DNA of 7,344 nt from Clostridia bacterium (GCA_017938055.1 JAGBCG010000056.1:1-7344), one strand, 5' to 3'. Positions 1 to 5,930 are shown, numbered from the stretch's first letter. A program made the numbers and translations. The notes: a model not told the origin generated them from the sequence alone.

Positions 1-1
1 A

Positions 2-385
2 GAATATAGAAAGAGAATAAAACAGCTTGAAGCAACAAGTAAAGATTATTTGTCAGGCAATACAGGACGAGATAATTTTACAGAAGAATTCGAGGAAATA
101 CTGTCACAGGCACGAAAAGAAGCCGAGAGCGTTATTGTAAGAGCCAAGGAGCTTGCGGGCGAGATTGTAGATACAGCAAAGGAAAAGGCAAGAGTTCAGG
201 AAGAAACAGCAAGAGCACAGGCACAGGAAGCTATAAGGCAAAGCGATGAGGCGGTAAGGGATAATTTGAAAAAGGTTAAATATCTCAATCGCAAAAAGGA
301 TGAGCTTAGCGGAATATTCAAAAATCATAAAACGCAGATGGATTCTTTTTTCACCTCAATAACTCAGACCTTAAGGGGCGAATAA
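2..385 (+). CDS. Coiled-coil protein, possibly DivIVA-like (5' end cut off by window edge)
   Basis: The frame is open from the left edge to a TAA at 383-385, giving 127 visible residues, so the true start lies outside the window. A TTG at 50 is an in-frame codon without a ribosome binding site and is probably not the start. The visible protein is highly charged and rich in Ala, Glu, Lys, Arg and Gln. A long heptad-like helix runs through repeats such as EEFEEILSQARKEAESVI and AKEKARVQEETARAQAQEA, and the protein ends in a short less charged tail (MDSFFTSITQTLRGE). There is no membrane segment or Cys. This composition and tail resemble the C-terminal coiled coil of DivIVA/GpsB-type division or polarity proteins, but coiled coils are easily mistaken and the diagnostic N-terminus is missing. 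It ends 1 bp before the fumarase beta gene, so the two are almost certainly co-transcribed. The functional link is unclear. Confidence 0.6.
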   Translation, partial: EYRKRIKQLEATSKDYLSGNTGRDNFTEEFEEILSQARKEAESVIVRAKELAGEIVDTAKEKARVQEETARAQAQEAIRQSDEAVRDNLKKVKYLNRKKDELSGIFKNHKTQMDSFFTSITQTLRGE

Positions 386-386
386 A

Positions 387-920
387 ATGTCGGTTTTTTA
401 TATAAATACAGCCGATCTGCCGGAGAAAATTCCTGAAATTCGTTTTGGAGACGAGGTTTATCTTTCAGGAACAGTATATACAGCACGTGATGCGGCACAT
501 AAAAAGATAAAAGAGCTCCTCGAAAATAAAAAGCCACTGCCCTTTGAACTGAAAAATGCGTGTATTTACTATGCAGGCCCGACTCCCGAGCCTCCGTCGA
601 GTGCAATAGGCTCATGCGGCCCAACAACGTCATCAAGAATGGACGTGTTCACACCATATCTTATGGATAATGGACTTGTTGCAATGATAGGGAAAGGCCC
701 AAGAAACGAACAGGTGGTACAGTCGATAAAAAAGCATAAAGGGGTATATTTTTGTGCCATAGGCGGAGCAGGGGCACTGGCGGCGATGTGTATAAAGAGT
801 TTTGAAGTAATAGCTTTTGAAGAACTTGGATGCGAGAGCGTAAAGCGTCTGGAAGTTGAAAATTTCCCGGTTCTTTGTGCAATAGACTGTTTGGGCGGAA
901 ATATATTTAAAAAGGGGTAG
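387..920 (+). CDS. Class I fumarate hydratase, beta subunit (Fe-S hydro-lyase, FumA C-terminal domain family)
   Basis: The 177 residues match the beta (C-terminal) part of class I fumarases and L(+)-tartrate dehydratases, oxygen-sensitive [4Fe-4S] enzymes that interconvert fumarate and malate. Visible family motifs are YTARDAAHKK (31-40), YYAGPTP (61-67), GSCGPTTSSRMD (75-86), IGKGP (101-105), AIGGAGAL (124-131) and a C-terminal LEVENFPVLCAIDCLGG segment (155-171). The length is normal for a separate beta subunit. In the family the cluster-binding cysteines are in the alpha subunit, so this protein should not work alone. The alpha gene is not directly upstream; a coiled-coil gene occupies that place. 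The ATG at 387 has an AAGGGG Shine-Dalgarno 8 nt upstream, inside the end of the preceding gene. A tartrate dehydratase beta subunit is the main alternative, since sequence alone does not separate the two well. Confidence 0.9.
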   Translation: MSVFYINTADLPEKIPEIRFGDEVYLSGTVYTARDAAHKKIKELLENKKPLPFELKNACIYYAGPTPEPPSSAIGSCGPTTSSRMDVFTPYLMDNGLVAMIGKGPRNEQVVQSIKKHKGVYFCAIGGAGALAAMCIKSFEVIAFEELGCESVKRLEVENFPVLCAIDCLGGNIFKKG

Positions 921-926
921 AAGGAT

Positions 927-1193
927 ATGAAAATTAAGGATGGATTGATTTTAAGACAAATAGCGGACACATATATAGTAGTTGCAATAGGCGAGGAAGC
1001 AAAAAAAGCAAATGTTATGATTACCCTTAATGAAACAGGCGGCTTCCTTTGGCAAAAGCTTTCCGAAGGTGCAACCGAAGAAGAACTCCTGAGAGCTGTT
1101 CTTAATACCTATGATATTGATGAAGCAACAGCAAAAGCGGATGTTGAAGACTTTGTTAAAAAAGTAAAGAACAGCGGACTGGTAGAAGAATAA
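927..1193 (+). CDS. PqqD-like small protein (RiPP recognition element fold)
   Basis: An 88-residue protein with the PqqD pattern: an N-terminal beta part (LILRQIADTYIVVAIGEE), the signature LNETGGFLWQKLSEGATEEEL (34-54) and a C-terminal winged-helix part with YDIDEATAKADVEDFVKKVKNSGLVE (62-87). In PQQ and many RiPP pathways PqqD-type domains bind the leader of a precursor peptide and present it to a radical SAM enzyme. No radical SAM enzyme or obvious precursor peptide is in this window, so the role here is unknown. The start is 6 bp after the fumarase beta stop. The AAAGGGG at 911-917, overlapping the end of that gene, is a better-spaced ribosome binding site (9 nt) than the AAGG just before the ATG. 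A terminator follows within about 20 bp, so it is the last gene of the unit. The family call is firm; the function is not. Confidence 0.85.
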   Translation: MKIKDGLILRQIADTYIVVAIGEEAKKANVMITLNETGGFLWQKLSEGATEEELLRAVLNTYDIDEATAKADVEDFVKKVKNSGLVEE

Positions 1194-1214
1194 AAACACA
1201 TATGGTAATGAGAG

Positions 1215-1240
1215 AAAGGACGTTGAAGCGTCCTTTTTTC
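1215..1240 (+). terminator. Intrinsic terminator of the fumarase-PqqD unit
   Basis: An 8-bp perfect stem, AAAGGACG (1215-1222) and CGTCCTTT (1229-1236), with loop TTGAAG, runs into a T-rich tract (1234-1246, broken by one C). It begins 22 bp after the PqqD-like stop codon. On the other strand only three Ts follow the stem, so it acts mainly in the plus direction. Confidence 0.85.
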
Positions 1241-1250
1241 TTTTTTCTAT

Positions 1251-1291
1251 AAAAAAGCAGTCCCAGCCGACGTTGTTTGGTGGTTGGGACT
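1251..1291 (-). terminator. Intrinsic terminator facing the minus strand (distal one for tpiA)
   Basis: A 10-bp stem pairs 1259-1268 with 1282-1291 (AGTCCCAGCC with GGTTGGGACT, one G-T pair) around a 13-nt loop. Read on the minus strand the stem is followed by GC and then six Ts (plus-strand A-run 1251-1256). No T-run follows on the plus strand. It lies about 170 bp beyond the tpiA stop, behind another hairpin terminator. Confidence 0.75.
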
Positions 1292-1363
1292 ATTAAAATA
1301 CGATTAAAGCAAAGAAAGAATCTTTCGAATATCTTTTCTCTTTGATTAGGTTCTCTTTTTTCA

Positions 1364-1394
1364 CAAAAATGGGACGATGTGGCCATCGTCCCAT
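1364..1394 (-). terminator. Palindromic hairpin acting as terminator of tpiA
   Basis: A perfect 11-bp stem, ATGGGACGATG (1369-1379) and its complement (1384-1394), has the loop TGGC. On the minus strand the stem runs directly into a T-tract (plus-strand A-run 1365-1369), so it should terminate tpiA transcripts about 70 bp after the stop codon. The core GGGnCGATG-4 nt-CATCGnCCC recurs at 2351-2372, so this is probably a repeat family member as well as a terminator. Confidence 0.75.
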
Positions 1395-1464
1395 ACCTTT
1401 TTATAAAAGAGTTTCGCGAGTATCTTTTCACTCTGGTAACTTTAGCTTTTCAGTAAAGAGAAAA

Positions 1465-2220
1465 TTACTGAGCGGCGTCTACAATAATGCCGAAGTCTTC
1501 TGTCTTGAGAGAAGCACCGCCGATAAGACCGCCGTCAACGTTTTCGCACTTGAGAAGATCTGCACAGTTCTTTGCGTTCATGGAACCGCCATACTGAACG
1601 ATGGTTTCATCTGCAACTGCTTTGCCGTAAAGCTCAGCAACAACACTTCTTACAACACCGCAAGTCTCGTCTGCCTGCTCGTTTGTAGCAGTCTTGCCTG
1701 TGCCGATTGCCCAAACAGGTTCGTAAGCGATGATAACGTTCTTCATCTGCTCAGCAGTAACATCAAGAAGGTCAACCTTTGTCTGCTTGCCGAGAATCTC
1801 AGCAGTAATGCCTTGTTCTCTTTCCTTTTCAAGCTCACCAACGCAGAGAATAACCTTAAGACCTGCTTCCAAAGCAGCCTTAACTCTTGCATTTACTGTT
1901 TCATCTGTTTCTGCAAAATACTGTCTTCTTTCGGAGTGACCGATAATTACATATTCAACGCCAAGGTCGCAGAGCATGTCTGCACTTGTTTCGCCTGTGT
2001 ATGCACCACTCTTTGCAAAATGTACGTTCTGAGCACCAATCTTGATATTTGTGCCCTTTACTGTTTCAACTGCAATAGCAAGGTTTGTTGCAGGAACGCA
2101 GCAAACGATGTCGCAATTTTCCTTGCCTGCTACTACAGGCTTTAAGCTTTCTAAAAACGCCTTTGTTTCTGAAGGAGTCTTGTTCATCTTCCAGTTGCCG
2201 GCAATTACTAATCTTCTCAT
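1465..2220 (-). CDS. tpiA: Triose-phosphate isomerase
   Basis: The 251-residue TIM-barrel enzyme interconverts dihydroxyacetone phosphate and glyceraldehyde 3-phosphate in the cytosol. All key residues are visible: catalytic Lys11 in GNWKMN, His95 in IIGHSERR, Glu167 in AYEPVWAIGTGKTAT (which includes flexible loop 6), and the phosphate-binding YGGSMN (210-215) and GGLIGGASL (230-238). The length is normal. Two in-frame ATGs exist, at 2226 and 2220. The second is preferred because the GAGGT ribosome binding site is 3 nt from the first and 9 nt from the second, and because the pgk leader has nearly the same layout. It lies downstream of pgk on the same strand across a 175-bp gap with two hairpins and no clear promoter, so it is probably co-transcribed with pgk. 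Two minus-strand terminators follow it. Confidence 0.97.
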   Translation of the reverse strand: MRRLVIAGNWKMNKTPSETKAFLESLKPVVAGKENCDIVCCVPATNLAIAVETVKGTNIKIGAQNVHFAKSGAYTGETSADMLCDLGVEYVIIGHSERRQYFAETDETVNARVKAALEAGLKVILCVGELEKEREQGITAEILGKQTKVDLLDVTAEQMKNVIIAYEPVWAIGTGKTATNEQADETCGVVRSVVAELYGKAVADETIVQYGGSMNAKNCADLLKCENVDGGLIGGASLKTEDFGIIVDAAQ

Positions 2221-2228
2221 TTTCATTT

Positions 2229-2234
2229 ACCTCT
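2229..2234 (-). promoter_or_regulatory. Ribosome binding site deciding the tpiA start
   Basis: The minus strand reads AGAGGT here. It is only 3 nt from the ATG at 2226 but about 9 nt from the ATG at 2220. The pgk gene has the same AGAGGTAAA leader followed by a single ATG at the longer distance, which favours 2220. Confidence 0.6.
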
Positions 2235-2262
2235 TTTTTAGTTAGTTTATGTTGGGTTTTCT

Positions 2263-2288
2263 GTTCCTTTTCTTGAAAGAAAAGGAAC
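2263..2288. repeat. Long perfect inverted repeat in the pgk-tpiA spacer
   Basis: GTTCCTTTTCT (2263-2273) and its exact complement AGAAAAGGAAC (2278-2288) form an 11-bp stem with a four-base loop TGAA. No T-run follows the stem on the minus strand, so it does not look like a terminator for pgk. It lies 43-68 bases upstream of the tpiA start, within a probable pgk-tpiA transcript, where it could affect mRNA stability or processing. From memory, similar GGTTCCTTTTCTTTC-type elements recur between genes in related Clostridia; this was not checked. Confidence 0.7.
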
Positions 2289-2349
2289 CAAAAGAACTTT
2301 ATATTGGCTGTCGCCGATACCTGATTGTTATTGGATTATTCAAACAGTA

Positions 2350-2373
2350 GGGGTCGATGCCTACATCGACCCG
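2350..2373. repeat. Intergenic palindrome GGGTCGATG-CATCGACCC
   Basis: A perfect 9-bp GC-rich stem (2351-2359 with 2364-2372) with loop CCTA lies 23 bp past the pgk stop. On the minus strand it is followed by CTACTGTTTG, not a T-run, so it is a poor terminator for pgk. It matches the hairpin at 1371-1392 in design and in 18 of 22 positions when one copy is reversed. The rest of the 2221-2395 spacer shows no convincing promoter. Confidence 0.75.
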
Positions 2374-2395
2374 ATTTTATAGAATTGTACAATAA

Positions 2396-3694
2396 TCACT
2401 TGTTATTTAAAGCAGAAATACCGGGAAGTTCCTTGCCTTCGAGGAATTCGAGGGAAGCACCGCCACCTGTTGAGATGTGAGTCATCTTGTCAGCATAGCC
2501 GAGCTTTTCTACTGCTGCTGCAGAGTCGCCACCGCCGATGATGGAGATAGCACCACTTTCAGCAACAGCTCTTGCAACGGATTCTGTACCATTAGCGAAG
2601 TTCTTCCATTCAGAAACGCCCATAGGACCATTCCATACAACAGTTCCTGCACCCTTGATAGTCTTGGAGAAGAGCTCTACAGTTGTAGGACCGATGTCAA
2701 GACCCATCCAGCCATCAGGAATAGCGTCAGAGTAAATTCTCATAAATTCTGTGTTTTCATCGTATTCTCTACCAATCATGTTATCAACGGGCAAAAGGAA
2801 GCTAACACCCTTTGCTCTTGCCTTTTCCATAAGTTCAATAGCAAGCTCAAGCTTATCTTCTTCGCAAAGTGAAGTACCTGTTGTGTTGCCAAGTGCTCTG
2901 AAGAAAGTATAAGCCATACCGCCGCCGATGATAAGTGTATCAACCTTGTCGATAAGATTTTCAATAACACCAATCTTGTCGGAAACCTTTGCACCGCCGA
3001 GGATTGCAACAAAAGGACGCTTGGGGTCGTTAAGAGCACCGCCCATAACTTCAAGCTCCTTCTGAATAAGATAGCCACATACAGCATCCTTAACGAAGGA
3101 AGTAACACCTGCTGTTGAGCAGTGTGCTCTGTGTGCACTACCGAACGCATCATTTACATAGCAGTCGCAAAGTGCAGCAAGTTCCTTGGAGAAGGATTCT
3201 TCGTTCTTTGTTTCTCTTGCATCAAAACGAACATTTTCAAGAAGAACTGCTTCACCATCCTTCAAAGCAGCAATCTTAGCCTTTGCATCTTCGCCAACAA
3301 TGTCCTTAGCAAAAGTTACTTTACCATCGAGAAGCTCATTAAGTCTGTTTGCAACAGGCTTTAATGTGAACTTAACAGGGTCGTTCTTCTTTGCTTTTTC
3401 AAGAAGCTCTGCTTTAGCTGCTGCCTGTTCAGCTTCGGGAAGTGCTTCAACCTTTTTCTTTTCTTTCTTGTCAAGACCGAAGCCTTCTGTGAAAATTGCA
3501 TGAGGCTTACCCATGTGAGAGCAGAGAATAACCTTTGCACCGTTATCAAGCAAATACTTGATAGTAGGAAGTGCAGATACAATTCTCTTGTCACTTGTGA
3601 TTACGCCGTCCTTAAGTGGTACATTGAAGTCGCAGCGAACAAGTACTTTTTTGCCTGCAACCTGAATGTCTTCAACTGTCTTCTTGTTTAACAT
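2396..3694 (-). CDS. pgk: Phosphoglycerate kinase
   Basis: This enzyme transfers phosphate from 1,3-bisphosphoglycerate to ADP, the first ATP-forming step of glycolysis. Visible features in order are RCDFNVPL (20-27), the substrate-binding arginine in RIVSALPTI (37-45), SHMGKP (59-64), LLENVRFD (151-158), NDAFGSAHRAH (181-191), ILGGAKVSDK (231-240), WNGPMGVSEW (354-363), IIGGGDSAAAV (385-395) and HISTGGGASLE (406-416). At 432 residues it is longer than the usual roughly 395-400. The excess is a Lys/Glu/Ala-rich stretch at about 66-107, after SHMGKP and before the common LKPVANRL. The usual GVFE of the nucleotide-binding part reads GVSE here. The ATG at 3694 has GAGAGGT 7 nt upstream. A promoter at 3748-3776 serves it; tpiA follows on the same strand. 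Confidence 0.97.
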   Translation of the reverse strand: MLNKKTVEDIQVAGKKVLVRCDFNVPLKDGVITSDKRIVSALPTIKYLLDNGAKVILCSHMGKPHAIFTEGFGLDKKEKKKVEALPEAEQAAAKAELLEKAKKNDPVKFTLKPVANRLNELLDGKVTFAKDIVGEDAKAKIAALKDGEAVLLENVRFDARETKNEESFSKELAALCDCYVNDAFGSAHRAHCSTAGVTSFVKDAVCGYLIQKELEVMGGALNDPKRPFVAILGGAKVSDKIGVIENLIDKVDTLIIGGGMAYTFFRALGNTTGTSLCEEDKLELAIELMEKARAKGVSFLLPVDNMIGREYDENTEFMRIYSDAIPDGWMGLDIGPTTVELFSKTIKGAGTVVWNGPMGVSEWKNFANGTESVARAVAESGAISIIGGGDSAAAVEKLGYADKMTHISTGGGASLEFLEGKELPGISALNNK

Positions 3695-3747
3695 TTTCTT
3701 TACCTCTCTTATATAATTAAATTTTTAACAATCAAAAATACAAAGTG

Positions 3748-3776
3748 ATTATAACATATACTTTTATTTAACGCAA
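3748..3776 (-). promoter_or_regulatory. Sigma-A promoter of pgk(-tpiA)
   Basis: On the minus strand TTGCGT (3776-3771), a 17-nt spacer and a perfect TATAAT (3753-3748) with a TGT extended -10 just before it. The predicted start is near 3741, giving a leader of about 45 nt before the pgk ATG. The sequence between birA and pgk (3695-3837) is very AT-rich and shows no GC-rich terminator stem for birA, so some read-through from birA is possible. Confidence 0.75.
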
Positions 3777-3837
3777 GAGTAAATATTCAATATTAACGCA
3801 CAAATTCAATAAATTTACAATAATTTAAACTAAATAA

Positions 3838-4629
3838 TTATTTTTTCACCCTAATACTGATTTCACCGCCGCAAAGCTTTTGAGTAAAGCCGTCCTGAGT
3901 TCGTACAAGCAGTGCACCATCATCACAGATATCAAGTACTGCCGCACGAACAGGCTCTTTGTCTGCAGCAATAATACTTATTTCCTTACCTATAACAACA
4001 GAGCGTTTTTTGTATTCTGAGATAATCTCTTCATCGGAAATATCAGCATTATAAATAAGCTTTTCAAGCTCCTCACATATAAGACCGCAAAGGGTCATAG
4101 GGTTATATCGCTTTTTTGTCATATCATATAGTGATGTAACTGTTCTTCTAAGGTCTGAGGGAACAAGTGAATGATCAAACTTAAAGTTTATACCGAAACC
4201 TGCCACAACACATTCTTTGCCATTTTTATCGGTGAATTTTTCACATAGAATACCGCACAGCTTTTTCCCGGAATAATAAATATCGTTAACCCACTTTATT
4301 CCAACGCCCTGCTTGTTTTTGTCACCGCAAAGCCTGTCTATGGCATTGCAAACCGCAAGACAGGATTTTACCGTGAAAAGAGCATCATTAACAGCTCCGC
4401 TGTTTTTTATGACAACGCTCATATACAGTCCGCCGTTTTGGGGAGAATAAAAGCTTTTTTCTTGCCTTCCTTTGCCTGAAAGCTGCTCTTTTGCAACAAT
4501 GACATGACCATCCGATAATAAATGAGCAATTAATTTTGCGTAGCTGTTTGTAGAATCAATGCTTGAATATACACTGATGTTTTTTCCAACTGTTCTGGTA
4601 TTACATTCGATTGTGGGCTTTATATTCAT
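3838..4629 (-). CDS. birA: Biotin--[acetyl-CoA-carboxylase] ligase, without DNA-binding domain
   Basis: The 263-residue enzyme makes biotinyl-AMP and attaches biotin to a lysine of biotin-dependent carboxylases. Visible motifs are SSIDSTNSYAK (22-32), AKEQLSGKGRQEKSFYSP (46-63, the ATP/biotin loop), NGGLYMSVVI (65-74), IKWVNDIYYSGKKLCGIL (111-128, with the catalytic lysine equivalent at about 123) and VVAGFGINF (141-149), then an SH3-like C-terminal domain (about 212-260). There is no N-terminal helix-turn-helix, so this is a ligase only and not the biotin repressor. The usual GxGRxGR loop reads GKGRQEK, with Glu in place of the second glycine. The ATG at 4629 is chosen because GGAGGT lies 7 nt upstream; a longer reading from a TTG at 4653 would include that site as coding sequence. 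It has its own promoter and is divergent from asnA. Confidence 0.92.
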   Translation of the reverse strand: MNIKPTIECNTRTVGKNISVYSSIDSTNSYAKLIAHLLSDGHVIVAKEQLSGKGRQEKSFYSPQNGGLYMSVVIKNSGAVNDALFTVKSCLAVCNAIDRLCGDKNKQGVGIKWVNDIYYSGKKLCGILCEKFTDKNGKECVVAGFGINFKFDHSLVPSDLRRTVTSLYDMTKKRYNPMTLCGLICEELEKLIYNADISDEEIISEYKKRSVVIGKEISIIAADKEPVRAAVLDICDDGALLVRTQDGFTQKLCGGEISIRVKK

Positions 4630-4636
4630 GAGGCTT

Positions 4637-4642
4637 ACCTCC
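4637..4642 (-). promoter_or_regulatory. Ribosome binding site deciding the birA start
   Basis: The minus strand reads GGAGGT, 7 nt upstream of the ATG at 4629. This strong site argues against the longer TTG-initiated form starting at 4653. Confidence 0.85.
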
Positions 4643-4675
4643 GGGGAAAACAAATTCCAAAATACACCAGATACA

Positions 4676-4704
4676 ATTATACTATAAATTAATTATTGTG
4701 TCAA
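4676..4704 (-). promoter_or_regulatory. Perfect-consensus sigma-A promoter of birA
   Basis: On the minus strand TTGACA (4704-4699), exactly 17 nt, then TATAAT (4681-4676). Both hexamers are full consensus. The predicted start is near 4669, which gives a leader of about 40 nt before the birA ATG. The asnA promoter lies about 70 bp away in the opposite direction. Confidence 0.88.
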
Positions 4705-4772
4705 GTTTTTTGTGGCGTTTAACAGGATTTATCGGCATATTGCTGTTTTTTTTAAGAATAATAAAAAAACTC

Positions 4773-4801
4773 TTGATAAAAATGATATTATGTGATAAAC
4801 T
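4773..4801 (+). promoter_or_regulatory. Probable sigma-A promoter of asnA
   Basis: TTGATA (4773-4778), a 17-nt spacer and TAAACT (4796-4801) with a TGA extended -10 immediately before it. The -10 box matches only 4 of 6 consensus bases, so the call is moderate. The expected start is near 4808, about 30 nt before the asnA ATG, leaving no room for a riboswitch. Confidence 0.5.
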
Positions 4802-4836
4802 TAATAGGTAAAATTGTGTTGTTAAGGAGTGTCTTT

Positions 4837-5835
4837 ATGTATCAATCCGTGTTGGGTATCAAACAAACGCAGGTAGCAATTAAAAGCTGCAAGGACTACT
4901 TTGAAAAAGAACTTGCGGCAACATTAAATCTTACACGTGTGTCAGCACCTCTTTTTGTTACTCCGGAATCCGGACTTAATGATGCACTCAACGGAGTTGA
5001 AAGACCGGTTCAGTTTGATATTCTTGAAACGGGGAAGAACGTTCAGATTGTGCAGTCCCTTGCCAAATGGAAAAGATATGCGTTGGGTAAATACGGCTTT
5101 AATATCGGTGAAGGTTTGTATACTGATATGAATGCTATAAGACGTGACGAGGAAACGGATGCAATTCATTCATTGTATGTTGACCAGTGGGATTGGGAAA
5201 AGGTTATAGATAAGAGCGATAGAACGTTAGAAACTCTTAAGAGAACTGTTAAAAAGATTTATCGGGTTTTAAAGAGTACTGAACAGCATATGGCATATCA
5301 CTTTCCGGCTCTGGCAAAGGAGTATGAAAATCATCTTCTGCCCGATGAAATAACATTTGTAACCACTCAGGAGCTTGAGGATATGTACCCAGACCTCACG
5401 CCGAAACAGCGTGAAAACACCATAACCCGTGAAAAAGGCTCTGTTTGTCTTATGCAGATTGGAGGACTTCTCAAGTCCGGCAAAAAGCATGACGGAAGAA
5501 GCCCTGATTACGATGACTGGACAATGAACTGTGATATACTTTTGTATTATCCGGTACTGGACATTTCCCTTGAGATATCCAGCATGGGAATAAGAGTTGA
5601 CGAGCAGGCACTTAACAGCCAGCTGTCTGCTTCAGGCTGTGATGACAGAAGAAGCATGGACTACCATAAAGCAATTCTCGAATGTCGTCTGCCTTATACA
5701 ATCGGCGGTGGTATTGGTCAGTCAAGACTGTGTATGTTCTATCTGAGAAAAATGCACATTGGTGAAGTACAGGCATCGGTATGGCCGGAAAAACAGGAAA
5801 AAGAGCTTGCAAAAGAGGGAATTGTACTCTTGTAA
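4837..5835 (+). CDS. asnA: Aspartate--ammonia ligase (asparagine synthetase A)
   Basis: The 332-residue enzyme makes asparagine from aspartate, ammonia and ATP (giving AMP and PPi), using a fold related to class II aminoacyl-tRNA synthetases. Family motifs are SGLNDALNGVERPV (45-58), SLAKWKR (74-80), MNAIRRDE (98-105), LYVDQWDWEKV (113-123), KKHDGRSPDYDDW (216-228), SSMGIRVDE (248-256) and the synthetase motif-3-like LPYTIGGGIGQSRL (285-298). The length is normal. The ATG at 4837 is chosen over an upstream GTG at 4792 because AAGGAG lies 7 nt before it, the protein then starts like other AsnA proteins (MYQSVLGIKQTQ), and the GTG falls within the predicted promoter. It is divergent from birA. 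No strong terminator follows, only a weak AT-only hairpin at 5837-5857. Confidence 0.96.
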   Translation: MYQSVLGIKQTQVAIKSCKDYFEKELAATLNLTRVSAPLFVTPESGLNDALNGVERPVQFDILETGKNVQIVQSLAKWKRYALGKYGFNIGEGLYTDMNAIRRDEETDAIHSLYVDQWDWEKVIDKSDRTLETLKRTVKKIYRVLKSTEQHMAYHFPALAKEYENHLLPDEITFVTTQELEDMYPDLTPKQRENTITREKGSVCLMQIGGLLKSGKKHDGRSPDYDDWTMNCDILLYYPVLDISLEISSMGIRVDEQALNSQLSASGCDDRRSMDYHKAILECRLPYTIGGGIGQSRLCMFYLRKMHIGEVQASVWPEKQEKELAKEGIVLL

Positions 5836-5866
5836 GGTTAAAAAGTCAATTTTTAACAAAAAGATA

Positions 5867-5895
5867 TTGAAGTATATATAGTTATTGGTTATCAT
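5867..5895 (+). promoter_or_regulatory. Sigma-A promoter of fba
   Basis: TTGAAG (5867-5872), 17 nt, TATCAT (5890-5895; 5 of 6 consensus). The expected start is near 5902, so the leader to the fba ATG is about 30 nt and holds only the GGAGG site. Confidence 0.65.
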
Positions 5896-5930
5896 AATTA
5901 TGTAATTTATAAATAACGGAGGAAAACGAA

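Noticed and set aside
569..970. Minus-strand open frame of 133 codons
   Set aside because: It is antisense to the well-supported fumarase beta gene and has no recognisable motif.
1342..2145. Plus-strand open frame of 267 codons
   Set aside because: It runs antisense through tpiA, is Cys/Ser/Phe-rich with no family resemblance, and has no usable ribosome binding site. It is a shadow of a highly expressed gene.
2477..2872. Plus-strand open frame of 131 codons within pgk
   Set aside because: It is antisense to conserved C-terminal Pgk motifs, with Cys/Ser-rich low-quality sequence.
4654..4836. Riboswitch or T-box leader between birA and asnA
   Set aside because: The predicted leaders are only about 30-40 nt on each side, with no conserved box or terminator-like fold.
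5837..5857. GTTAAAAA...TTTTTAAC hairpin after asnA as a terminator
   Set aside because: The 8-bp stem is almost all A-T and is followed by A-rich sequence rather than a T-run, so termination is unlikely.
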